Source: Candidatus Rokuibacteriota bacterium (GTDB lineage: Bacteria; Methylomirabilota; Methylomirabilia; Rokubacteriales; CSP1-6). Taken from it: a stretch of DNA of 53,892 nucleotides. Below are positions 24,536-32,456 of the stretch, one piece after another; positions within the stretch are counted from its first letter, which is position 1; each line of letters starts with the position of its first letter. The notes under the pieces are model-generated. The model worked only from the letters and a program-made list of their open reading frames with translations, ran no database searches and had not been told where the DNA came from. A program made the translations under genes and the position numbers. The stretch is from positions 1 to 53,892 of the forward strand of contig JACPCW010000131.1 of NCBI GenBank assembly GCA_016184365.1. The letters are read 5' to 3'.

Positions 24536-26668
24536 ATGACGAAGACGCCCGACCTCACGCCGCTGCTCGCGCCGCGCTCGATCGCGGTCATCGGCGCGTC
24601 GCCCGATCGCGAGATCATCCGCGGCCGACTGATGCACGTGCTGATGGCCCGCGGCTTTCCCGGCCCCGTGTACCCGATCACGCGCAGTCACGCGGAGATC
24701 CACGGCGTGAAGGCGTACGCGTCGATCGACGACGTGCCGGAGCCCGTCGATCTCGCGATCGTCGTCATCCCCGCCGCCGGCGTGCCCGACGCGCTGGAGG
24801 CGTGCGGGCGCCGCGGGGTGAAGGCGGCGGCGATCATCAGCTCCGGCTTCGCCGAGGAGCGCGGGGACGCCGGCGCCGAGCGGCAGGCGCGGTTGCGCGA
24901 CGTCATCGCGCGGTACGGGCTGCTCGTGGCCGGCCCGAACTGCGAAGGCGTCGCGAATCTGCCGATGCCGATGATCGGCACGTTCACGCCGGTGCTCGAG
25001 CACGCCGACGGCCCGCTCGTGCCCGAAGGCGCGCACGGGCGGTCGCTCGCGGTCATTTCCCAGAGCGGCGGCATCGCCTTCGCGTACTTCAACCGCGGTC
25101 GTCCCCGGCAGCTCGCGTTCTCCTACATCGTGAGCACGGGCAACGAGGCCGGGCTCGAAGCGCTCGACTACGTCGACTGGATGCTCGACGACGGCACGTC
25201 CGGCGTCTTTCTGCTGTACGTCGAGACGATTCGCACGCCGGCGAAGCTCGCGCGCGTCGCGGAGCGCGCCGCCGCGCACGGCAAGCCGCTGATCGTCGCG
25301 AAGATGGGACGCTCGGCCGCCGGCCGCCGTGCCGCCGTGTCGCACACGGCCGCGCTGGCCGGCGCCGACCAGGCGTACGACGCGATGTTCAGGCACCACG
25401 GCGTCATCCGCGCCGACGACATGGACGAGATGCTCGACGTCGCGACGGCGTTCTCGCTCTGCCCGCCCGCGGCGCACGGTCGCGCCGGTGCGCGCGGGCG
25501 GCGCATTGCGCTGCTCTCCGCGTCAGGCGGCGGCGCGGTGTGGATGGCCGACATTCTCTCGGCGCACGGCCTCGAAGTGCCGAGCCTCGACGAGGCGACG
25601 CGTCGCGAGATCGACACGCTCATTCCGGCGTACGGCGCGTCCGAGAATCCCGTCGACGTCACCGCGCAGGCGATCCGGCAGGTCGGATATGCGCGCATCA
25701 TCGACATCCTCCTGAAGTCCCCTGTCGTCGACGCCGTGGTCGTCGTCGGATCGCTCGCGTTCGAAGGCGCGATCCAGCGCGACATCGAGCCGTTGAAGCG
25801 GGTCGCCGCGACGGCGACGAAGCCGATCGTCTTCTGCGCGTACACGCTGGCGTCCGCGCAGGCGACCGCGCTGCTGACGAGCGCCGGCCTGCCGGCGTTC
25901 ACGAGCATGCCGGGATGCGCGAAGGCACTGCGCGCGCTCGCCGGGTACGCGGAGTTCCAGGAGCGGCGCACGAGCCGGCGCACGCCGGCGACGGTGCCGG
26001 ATCTCGCGCGGACCGACGCGGCGAAGCGGCTCGCGGCGGCGGGCGCGACACTGACCGAACACGAGGCGAAGGACGTGCTCGCCACGTACGGGCTGCCGCG
26101 TCCGGCCGAAGAGCTGGTGAGCGACGAAGCGGCGGCCGTCGCCGCCGCGCGCCGGATCGGTCATCCGGTCGCGCTGAAGGTGCAGTCGCCGGAAATCGCG
26201 CACAAGACGGAGGCCGGTGTCCTCGCGCTGCGGCTCGACTCCGACACCGCGGTGCGCGACGCCTACCGGCGAATCGTCGAGCGGGCCGGCGCCGTCCCGC
26301 GCGCGACGATCCGCGGCGTCCTGGTGCAGAAGATGGCCGAGCCCGGCCGCGAGATGATCGTCGGCGTCAGCCGCGATCTCGATTTCGGGCCGATGCTGAT
26401 GGTCGGGCTCGGCGGCATCCACGCCGAGGTGCTGCGCGACGTCGTGCTGTTGCCGGTGACGATCGACGCCGCCGACGTGCGCGCCGCGCTCGACCGCCTC
26501 CGCGGCGCCGCGATCCTCCGCGGCGTGCGGGGCGAAGGACCGGCCGACGTCGAGGCGCTGGTCGATCTGCTCGTGCGCGTGGCGCGCTTCGCGGCCGACC
26601 ACGCCGAGACGGTGAGCGAGATCGATCTGAACCCGGTGATCGTGCACGCCGCCGGCCGCGGCATTTGA
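24536..26668 (+). CDS. NDP-forming acyl-CoA synthetase family protein, 3' end truncated
   Basis: A 710-residue fusion of the alpha and beta parts of ADP-forming acyl-CoA synthetases. The CoA-binding Rossmann domain starts SIAVIGASPDREI, the succinyl-CoA-ligase-like domain contains ISQSGGIAF, and AAVSHTAALAGAD carries the phosphorylated His. A second flavodoxin-like domain follows, then a C-terminal ATP-grasp from about residue 510 (LATYGLPRPAEEL, VALKVQSPEIAHKTEAGVL, SEIDLNPVIVH). The protein stops right after HAAGRG, where relatives normally continue for about 10-15 residues to a final strand. The DNA turns AT-rich at exactly this point, so the end appears to have been replaced by the island that follows. 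Activity may still be retained. Confidence 0.87.
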   Translation: MTKTPDLTPLLAPRSIAVIGASPDREIIRGRLMHVLMARGFPGPVYPITRSHAEIHGVKAYASIDDVPEPVDLAIVVIPAAGVPDALEACGRRGVKAAAIISSGFAEERGDAGAERQARLRDVIARYGLLVAGPNCEGVANLPMPMIGTFTPVLEHADGPLVPEGAHGRSLAVISQSGGIAFAYFNRGRPRQLAFSYIVSTGNEAGLEALDYVDWMLDDGTSGVFLLYVETIRTPAKLARVAERAAAHGKPLIVAKMGRSAAGRRAAVSHTAALAGADQAYDAMFRHHGVIRADDMDEMLDVATAFSLCPPAAHGRAGARGRRIALLSASGGGAVWMADILSAHGLEVPSLDEATRREIDTLIPAYGASENPVDVTAQAIRQVGYARIIDILLKSPVVDAVVVVGSLAFEGAIQRDIEPLKRVAATATKPIVFCAYTLASAQATALLTSAGLPAFTSMPGCAKALRALAGYAEFQERRTSRRTPATVPDLARTDAAKRLAAAGATLTEHEAKDVLATYGLPRPAEELVSDEAAAVAAARRIGHPVALKVQSPEIAHKTEAGVLALRLDSDTAVRDAYRRIVERAGAVPRATIRGVLVQKMAEPGREMIVGVSRDLDFGPMLMVGLGGIHAEVLRDVVLLPVTIDAADVRAALDRLRGAAILRGVRGEGPADVEALVDLLVRVARFAADHAETVSEIDLNPVIVHAAGRGI

Positions 26669-26734
26669 TTTATTATACTTTTTGGCTACACGCCGTGGAA
26701 TTTATAACGACTTATGGATAGGACTAAATCCGGT

Positions 26735-26764
26735 TTGACAGCGGGTAAGCCGATAGGCTAAATT
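26735..26764 (+). promoter_or_regulatory. Promoter of the AAA ATPase gene
   Basis: A perfect -35 TTGACA (26735-26740) and a -10 TAAATT (26759-26764) are separated by 18 nt in AT-rich DNA, 46 nt before the start codon. It is a more classical sigma-70 promoter than any host promoter in the window, as expected for acquired DNA. Confidence 0.6.
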
Positions 26765-26810
26765 TCATATAGACACTAAATTTATCTACACAACTAAGGG
26801 GAGCTAAACA

Positions 26811-28040
26811 GTGGTAGCAGTGAAGCCGTTCAAGAACCCATTCCGGCCAGGCGCTGGGCACATGCCGCCGTATCTAGCCGGAAGAACTAGGGAAAAGGCG
26901 GAGTTCGCAAAGCTCCTTGACCAAGACCCGGTCCTTCAAAACCTGATCTTGACTGGACTGCGCGGCCTCGGAAAGACGGTGCTTCTTGAGACGTTCAAGC
27001 CCATGGCCGTGGAAGCCGGATGGCTTTGGGTTGGAGCGGATCTCTCGGAATCGACCAGCGTGAACGAGCAGGCGCTGGGGCTTCGTCTCCTCACAGATCT
27101 GTCAGTCGCGACGGCCGGCGTTGTGTTTTCCGCCGAAGAGCGTCGTCACGCGGGACTCACTGCGCCCGTCGAAACGGCCTACAAGACGTTGACCTTCGAC
27201 ACACTCGTGACGCTCTACACGAACGTCCCCGGTCTTGTCGCAGACAAACTCAAAGGTGTTCTTGAGCTCGTATGGAGTTATCTATCGCAGCTGGGTGTCC
27301 GTGGAGTGATCTTTGCGTACGACGAGGCGCAGAACTTGGGCGACCGCGCCGAGAAAGAGCAATTTCCGCTTTCGGTTTTGCTGGATGTCTTCCAGTCAAT
27401 TCAAAGGAAGAACATCCCCTTCATGCTCGGGCTCACGGGACTCCCGACTCTCTTTCCGAAGCTAGTGGAGGCCAGGACCTTCGCAGAACGAATGTTTCAC
27501 GTACTTTTCCTCGACAAACTCACGAAAGAGGAAAACAAAGAGGCGATCGTTAAGCCGATCAGCGACAGCGACTGTCCCGTCCACTTCTCAGACCCGTCGG
27601 TTGAGAACATCTGTTCGATGACGGCCGGCTACCCATACTTCATTCAGTATGTCTGCCGGGAGGTGTTCGACGTCTGGAGCCAGAAGGCCACCGCCGGAGA
27701 GGACGCGCAACCCATTCCTGTCCAAGAGATCCTCCGAAAGCTCGATTCGGATTTTTTCGCCGGCCGGTGGGCACGGGCGACCGATCGTCAGCGAGACCTC
27801 CTCAAGGTCATCGCGACACTGGATAACTGCGCGCTCGAATTTACAGTGCAGGAAGTCGTCGACCGATCAGTAGAGATGCGAGGTCAAGGTACGCTGGAGA
27901 AGGCGTTCAGCGGCAGCCACGTGAATCAGATGCTCGTTACGCTGAGTGAGGCGGGTCTCGTCTACAAGAACCGGTTCGGGAAATATTCCCTCGCTGTTCC
28001 ACTCCTCGATCAGTTCATCAAACGACAGTACAGCCTGTAA
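26811..28040 (+). CDS. AAA/STAND-like P-loop ATPase, horizontally acquired
   Basis: A 409-residue ATPase of the AAA_16/archaeal-type (COG1672-like) group. The N terminus reads PFRPGAGHMPPYLAGRTREKAEF, typical of proteins that follow an exposed loop with the ATPase core. Walker A is GLRGLGKTVLLE (about residue 45), Walker B is VIFAYDEAQN (about residue 165), and the sensor region is LTGLPTLFPKL. The C-terminal ~100 residues look like a winged helix (MLVTLSEAGLVYKNRFGKYSLAVPLL). Such stand-alone ATPases occur scattered across bacteria, often in variable islands; some relatives sense or regulate phage or plasmid functions, but no role is established here. GTG 26811 follows AAGGGGAG. Codon use differs strongly from its neighbours. 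Confidence 0.85.
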   Translation: MVAVKPFKNPFRPGAGHMPPYLAGRTREKAEFAKLLDQDPVLQNLILTGLRGLGKTVLLETFKPMAVEAGWLWVGADLSESTSVNEQALGLRLLTDLSVATAGVVFSAEERRHAGLTAPVETAYKTLTFDTLVTLYTNVPGLVADKLKGVLELVWSYLSQLGVRGVIFAYDEAQNLGDRAEKEQFPLSVLLDVFQSIQRKNIPFMLGLTGLPTLFPKLVEARTFAERMFHVLFLDKLTKEENKEAIVKPISDSDCPVHFSDPSVENICSMTAGYPYFIQYVCREVFDVWSQKATAGEDAQPIPVQEILRKLDSDFFAGRWARATDRQRDLLKVIATLDNCALEFTVQEVVDRSVEMRGQGTLEKAFSGSHVNQMLVTLSEAGLVYKNRFGKYSLAVPLLDQFIKRQYSL

Positions 28041-28070
28041 CCGTCACACCGGTCACGCGTACGCAATTCA

Positions 28071-29348
28071 TCAAACGGACACGCGGTTGCGCCCGCCGCG
28101 CTTCGCGCGATAGAGCGCGGCGTCCGCCGCATCGAGCACCGCGCGCGGATCCGTGACGCGCGTCGCGGTCGCCGCGACACCGATACTGACGGTCACGCCG
28201 ACGCCCCGGCGGTCCCCGCGCCGTGATGGCCGCTCGGGACGCTTGCGCGGGCGATCGCGTCCGCGCACGACGAAGGGCGTCCTCTCGATCGCCGTGCGGA
28301 CCGATTCGAGGTGCGGCATCACCTCGGCGGTGACTTTTCCGGGGAACACGATCGCGAACTCCTCGCCGCCGTAGCGGAATGCGCGGCCCCCGCCGCCGAC
28401 GCGCGCGAGAGTCGCGCCCACCATGCGCAGCAGCTGATCGCCGATCGGATGGCCGTGCTCGTCGTTGAACTTCTTGAAGTGGTCGACGTCGACCATCGCG
28501 ATCGCGAAGCGGCCGGCGAGCTGGCGCAGCTCGGTCTCGAGCGCACGGCGCGCCGGCAAGCCGGTCAGCTCGTCGCCGTACGCCATGCCGTACGACGACT
28601 CGACCAGCGCGACGATCACGACGAGGGCGGCGGCGCCGAACCAGCCGAACACGAACGCGTCATCGCCGCGCACTCCGAGCGCGAGCGTCGTCGCCGCGAG
28701 CGCCCAGAGCATCCCGGCATCTTCCGACCGCGCCGCGCGCACGAACCGGACCGCGATCGCGACGGCGCCGAACAGCGACGCGGCGAGCGCCGCCTGCGTC
28801 AAGGCGCCGAGCCGACCGCCGGCCGTCGGGACGATCGGCAGCGCGAGCGTCTCACCGAGGGCCGCGAGCGCCGGGAGCGCCAGCAGCGCGACGGCAACGA
28901 CCTGCACGCCGAGCAGGGCGAGCCGCCGCCGACCCTGACGGCCGAACACGGCGCGCTCGGGCAGCCACGCGAGCGCGGCGAGGTCGAGCGGCACGAGGAT
29001 TGCGGCGACGTCGCGCGCCGGGGACCCGGCGCGGAAGACGATGACGGCGGCCGTGGCGAGCGCGAGCACGCCGACGGCGACGACGAGATTGTTGCGCTTG
29101 AAGCGCCACGCGAGCACGGCGCCGGCGGTGAAGAGGACCCAGGGAACAGCGGGCAGCACGTCCGCGAGCCGCGCGCGGGCGGCGGGCACCCCGAGCGCGA
29201 ACCCGATCAGCAGGAACGCGACACCGCCCGGCAGGAGACGCCGAAGCGCGGTCGTCAGCTTACTTGCTGAGTCCTCGCTCGACCTCGGCGAGGCGTTCCG
29301 CGGCGCAGTCCCACAGCAGCGGCAGGCCGGCGGCGAGGGCGATCCCAC
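28071..29348 (-). CDS. Membrane diguanylate cyclase (GGDEF)
   Basis: The protein has multiple N-terminal hydrophobic segments (about eight spans over residues 40-265) followed by a GGDEF domain with DELTGLPARRAL, VDVDHFKKFNDEHGHPIGDQLL and the catalytic RYGGEEFAIVF. It is predicted to make cyclic di-GMP. An Arg/Lys/Pro-rich insertion precedes GVTVSIGVA. The given coordinates use the only canonical ATG (29348), but that overlaps the upstream gene by 89 bases and adds an unlikely Ser/Pro/Cys-rich leader. Initiation at CTG 29258, directly after the upstream TAA, would give a cleaner start. The I-site RxxD is not obvious, so product inhibition is unclear. It is probably co-transcribed with the scaffold protein. 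Confidence 0.9.
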   Translation of the reverse strand: MGSPSPPACRCCGTAPRNASPRSSEDSASKLTTALRRLLPGGVAFLLIGFALGVPAARARLADVLPAVPWVLFTAGAVLAWRFKRNNLVVAVGVLALATAAVIVFRAGSPARDVAAILVPLDLAALAWLPERAVFGRQGRRRLALLGVQVVAVALLALPALAALGETLALPIVPTAGGRLGALTQAALAASLFGAVAIAVRFVRAARSEDAGMLWALAATTLALGVRGDDAFVFGWFGAAALVVIVALVESSYGMAYGDELTGLPARRALETELRQLAGRFAIAMVDVDHFKKFNDEHGHPIGDQLLRMVGATLARVGGGGRAFRYGGEEFAIVFPGKVTAEVMPHLESVRTAIERTPFVVRGRDRPRKRPERPSRRGDRRGVGVTVSIGVAATATRVTDPRAVLDAADAALYRAKRGGRNRVSV

Positions 29349-31065
29349 GCCACTGCGCGCGCGACATGTTGGCAGGCTCGTCGCCGATCGCGAGGATCCG
29401 CTTGGCGCCGGGGCAGAGCTCGACGCTCGGGTCCTCGCCGACCGCTTCCCATTTTTCGCGTTCGTTGAGGGTTTTCGCGCGCCAGACGTTCGCGGCGAAC
29501 ACGTGGACGGACATGGCGTCGTTGAGCGCCGCGCGCAGGTCGGCTTCCTTCACGTTCGCGAGCGACCGCTCGACGTCGCCCTTCGCGAACGACACGCGAT
29601 TGAAGTACACGCGGTACGACACGTCCGTGCGGCTCACGCTCTGGACGTCGCGCAGCACCGCCATGACCTGGCCGACGGCCGCGCGCTCGTTCGCCGCGAT
29701 GCGCACCCGCGGCGCGGGTCGCGCGACGATGGTCTCCGCCGGCGGCTGTCCGAGCTCACGCAGCCCGTAACCGGCGCCCACGGCGGCGGCGAGCAGCACC
29801 ACGATGCCGAGCGCGCCCTTGACGCTGAGCTTCTTTTTCCGGCGCGCCGGTGGACTGGCGCGCAGGGGTGTCCCCAAGAGCGGCCGCGATCCGGGCGGCG
29901 CCGCCTTGCGCTCCGCTTCGAGCGCGGACAGTGTGGCGCGCAGCGCGTTCTGGAGGCTTTCCTTGCCCGGCGTCTGCCGTCCGCCACCTCGCGCGTCGGC
30001 GGCCGGCGCGGGTGCCTGCCGCGACGGGAGCGGCCGGCCGCGCGTCGGCGCGGCTGGCGCTGTCGAAGGCACGTCGGGTTCGACGCCGAGATCCGCGCCG
30101 CTGTCGAGGGCCTGCAGCGTGGCGCGCAACGCGTCTTCGAGCGAGCCGCGGTCGGGCTTCGGCACGTCGTCGCGTCGAGCCCGGCGCGGTGGCCCGGGCG
30201 GCGGCGTCACCGGACGAGGTGGAGGCGGCGGCGGAGTCGCAGCGCCGGGTGCTGTGGGCGCCGGCGGAGCCGGCGGCGCACTGGGCGGCCGCTCGACAGG
30301 CCGTTCAGCAGGTGCCGCTGCCGTCGCCGAACTCGTCGCGCTCGGCGGCGGTGGCGCCGGCGGCTCGACCCGGGATTCGACCGGCGCCGGTGCAGTCGGC
30401 GCACTCGGCGGCGGCGCTGTCGGCGTGTCGATCGCGTCGAGCGCCAGCTTCATCACGTCTTCGAGGTTTTCACGCGGCGCGGGCGGTGGCGCGGGCTCGA
30501 CGCGACGTTCGGCGCGCGGCGCGGGAGTCGCCGGTGATGGCGCCGGTGGATTCGGCGGCGTCGGCGGCGCTGTCGGCGTGTCGATCGCGTCGAGCGCCAG
30601 CTTCATCACGTCTTCGAGGCTTTCCCCGTCGGGGCCGCGCAGCGGCGCGGGTCGCGGCGCCGGCTCGACGCGGCGTGCGGGCGGCGGAGCGGCGCTGGGC
30701 GCCGGGGACGTCGGTGGACTCGGCGGCGCTTTCGGCGTCTCGAGGGCGTCGAGCGCGAGCTTCATGACGTCTTCGAGACTTTCACCGCCCGTCGCGGCGG
30801 TCGTGATGTCGATCGCGTGCGGCTCCGGCCCCGGCGTCTCCATGGGCGGCGGCGGTGCCGACTGTTCGGGCGGCGATGACGACGGGATCGGACCGGGACC
30901 GCTCTCGGCTTCGTCGGGCGTGATCCACCGCTCGAGGACCTTGCCGCAGGAACAATTGAGCGTGAGGAGATAGCCGCCGGGGCCGGCTGACGACGTGCTG
31001 GGTGTGAGTGACCCGCAGCCGCGATGCGCCCCGACGAACTGCTCGACGGCTTCGATACTGCTCAT
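29260..31065 (-). CDS. Proline-rich membrane scaffold protein with five copies of a helical motif
   Basis: A 601-residue protein unlike any family I know. Residues 1-50 hold two Cys pairs (CG near residue 17 and NCSCG near 38), possibly a zinc ribbon. Residues 50-410 are Pro/Ala-rich and disordered, but contain five copies of an amphipathic motif of the form SLEDVMKLALDALDTP (about residues 95, 148, 199, 307 and 369; the last two are SLEDALRATLQALD and SLQNALRATLSALE). A basic stretch (ARRKKK) precedes one membrane span (417-435), and a folded domain with several Trp/Cys residues ends the protein. The topology suggests a cytoplasmic multivalent arm and an external C-terminal domain. It is upstream of, and overlapping, the GGDEF gene. 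Confidence 0.75.
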   Translation of the reverse strand: MSSIEAVEQFVGAHRGCGSLTPSTSSAGPGGYLLTLNCSCGKVLERWITPDEAESGPGPIPSSSPPEQSAPPPPMETPGPEPHAIDITTAATGGESLEDVMKLALDALETPKAPPSPPTSPAPSAAPPPARRVEPAPRPAPLRGPDGESLEDVMKLALDAIDTPTAPPTPPNPPAPSPATPAPRAERRVEPAPPPAPRENLEDVMKLALDAIDTPTAPPPSAPTAPAPVESRVEPPAPPPPSATSSATAAAPAERPVERPPSAPPAPPAPTAPGAATPPPPPPRPVTPPPGPPRRARRDDVPKPDRGSLEDALRATLQALDSGADLGVEPDVPSTAPAAPTRGRPLPSRQAPAPAADARGGGRQTPGKESLQNALRATLSALEAERKAAPPGSRPLLGTPLRASPPARRKKKLSVKGALGIVVLLAAAVGAGYGLRELGQPPAETIVARPAPRVRIAANERAAVGQVMAVLRDVQSVSRTDVSYRVYFNRVSFAKGDVERSLANVKEADLRAALNDAMSVHVFAANVWRAKTLNEREKWEAVGEDPSVELCPGAKRILAIGDEPANMSRAQWRGIALAAGLPLLWDCAAERLAEVERGLSK

Positions 31066-31141
31066 GGCGCGCCGCCTATGATACGGCGGCGCGCCGCGAG
31101 ATTGCTAACCCCGGCGGCGATGCCGGAGCGGCGGGAGCGTG

Positions 31142-31363
31142 CTAGCGCGAGAGGCGGAAGCGATCCGTCGAACGCACCACCCACTCGAGGTCATCGGGAT
31201 GATCCTCGAACTGGATGGTGTCGGGATCCGGCGCGCTCTGACCGGGCGCAAGCGGTCCGTAGAGGCCGGTCAGCGCATCGAGCTCGATTCGGACGAGCCA
31301 GCGCTCGGAGGTGACGATGTGCTGCCAGACCTGATAGATGGTGACGGGCTCAGCGATCGACAT
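31142..31363 (-). CDS. Small hypothetical protein (73 residues)
   Basis: A 73-residue soluble protein starting at ATG 31363, rich in Trp and acidic residues (YQVWQHIVTSERWLVRIELD, FEDHPDDLEWVVRSTDRF). It has no membrane segment, signal or recognised motif. It lies 77 bp upstream of the scaffold gene on the same strand. Balanced composition, rather than Arg/Pro-rich shadow composition, and aromatic content support a real gene. Function unknown. Confidence 0.6.
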   Translation of the reverse strand: MSIAEPVTIYQVWQHIVTSERWLVRIELDALTGLYGPLAPGQSAPDPDTIQFEDHPDDLEWVVRSTDRFRLSR

Positions 31364-31503
31364 GAAAGACGCACCTCGAGATGTAGTGTCTCGCAGTTCG
31401 GGTGCAACGCGGGTGCCGAATGCAATCCCGCGCCGAAGTCATGCCGGGTGAGTAATTCGGTTCCATGATTGGCCAACACCGCCGCCACGATCCACGAATG
31501 CGG

Positions 31504-31509
31504 TAGGCT
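31504..31509 (+). promoter_or_regulatory. -10-like hexamer next to the secretin-like gene
   Basis: TAGGCT, preceded by GG, ends 6 nt before ATG 31516. This is leaderless-type spacing. Confidence 0.35.
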
Positions 31510-31515
31510 CTTCCC

Positions 31516-32157
31516 ATGCGACGTGCCGCCATCGCCGGGCTCGGACTGCTGGCCGCCGGCGCGCTGACGCTGGCGGAAGCCCAGACGCCCCAGGTGAAGG
31601 TGCACATCGACTTCCGCCAGGCCGTGCGTGCCTCACGCGACGCCGCGTCGGCGCGTGGCCGGGTCATCATCACCGAACGCGGCCCGCGCCCGCGCGGCCG
31701 TGTCGACGTCGGCAGCAGCGACACGCGCACGACGCACTCGTCCGGCGTGTTCACCATCGTCCGGAGCGGCGGCGAGGCGAGCATCACCATGGCGCAGCAG
31801 GTTCCGTACACCGACGTCGCGTTCTACCAGGACTACGCCGCGGGCCAGGGCTATGTGACCCACGGGGTCCTGTTCCGCGACGTCGGCACGTCGCTCAAGG
31901 TCAACGCGACCGTCCTCGACAGCCGCCAGATCAGCGTGCGGGTGACGCCGGTGATCAGCTACTTCGCGGCCGACCGCTCGGGCACGATCGAGCTCACGCG
32001 CGCGTCCACCGACCTCGTGGTGCGCCCTGGCGAGCCCATCGTCATCGCCGGCGGCACGAAGGAGACGAACTCGGTGACCCGCCGCATGCTCGGGATGTCG
32101 GAGACCGCGGAGTCGAGCGAGACGGTCGTCGTCCTGACCGCCACGATCTTCCAGTAG
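31516..32157 (+). CDS. Exported protein resembling a secretin C-terminal segment
   Basis: A 213-residue protein with a signal peptide (hydrophobic residues 5-20, cleavage probably after AEA). The mature part is beta-rich. Its C-terminal half, from RQISVRVTPVISYFAADRSGTIEL through VRPGEPIVIAGGTKE, has the pattern of the last strands of type II/III/IV secretins (conserved PxIS, then VxxGxxxxxGG). It is far shorter than a secretin and lacks N domains. It may be a secretin-domain derivative or an unrelated beta protein. No other secretion genes are nearby. The start is near a TAGGCT hexamer with no Shine-Dalgarno. Confidence 0.62.
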   Translation: MRRAAIAGLGLLAAGALTLAEAQTPQVKVHIDFRQAVRASRDAASARGRVIITERGPRPRGRVDVGSSDTRTTHSSGVFTIVRSGGEASITMAQQVPYTDVAFYQDYAAGQGYVTHGVLFRDVGTSLKVNATVLDSRQISVRVTPVISYFAADRSGTIELTRASTDLVVRPGEPIVIAGGTKETNSVTRRMLGMSETAESSETVVVLTATIFQ

Positions 32158-32456
32158 CCGGCCGCTCACTTCCCCGGCGGCATCGCGCGCAGCCCGTTGC
32201 CGGCGGCGTCAGCCGCTCGACGGAGCGCCGTCGACCGTCGCACACCCGGCCGGGCCCCGTGTTTTACAACTCCCCGCCAGGCCACGGGTTTTCATCGCGC
32301 GCGGGTGTGGAACGCGCCTTGCCATTCGGCGCTTGTGCCGTGGCGAACGGCCGCATCGTGCGCGGAGATCGCCGATGAACGGACGCGACGCGCAGGAAGG
32401 GATTCCCCACAGTGGCGAGTCCCTTCACCACACGGTAGAGTGGCCGCGCGACCGTG
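32158..32456. other. About 300 bp without a gene, containing a compound hairpin
   Basis: No coding frame is supported. Near the right end, GAAGGGA (32396-32402) pairs perfectly with TCCCTTC (32420-32426), enclosing an inner CCAC-A-GTGG hairpin. It stands about 30 nt before the E1 start and could be a leader structure or operator. A TAGAGT hexamer 12 nt before the E1 start is a weak -10 candidate. Confidence 0.4.

Larger units (their letters stand above)
26669..28060. mobile_element. AT-rich, low-GC acquired island carrying one AAA ATPase gene
   Basis: From TTTATTATAC at 26669 to about 28060 the composition falls sharply: the 140-bp leader is mostly A/T, and the ATPase gene uses many A/T-ending codons, unlike all its neighbours. 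The left edge coincides with a premature end of the synthetase gene and the right edge abuts the stop of the minus-strand GGDEF gene. No transposase, integrase, tRNA or clear terminal inverted repeat is visible. An 11-bp repeat (TTCATCAAACG) occurs at 28014 and 28067. Confidence 0.6.

Noticed and set aside
26669..28060. The AT-rich island as a transposon or prophage
   Set aside because: No transposase, integrase, terminal inverted repeats or phage genes are visible; called an acquired island only.
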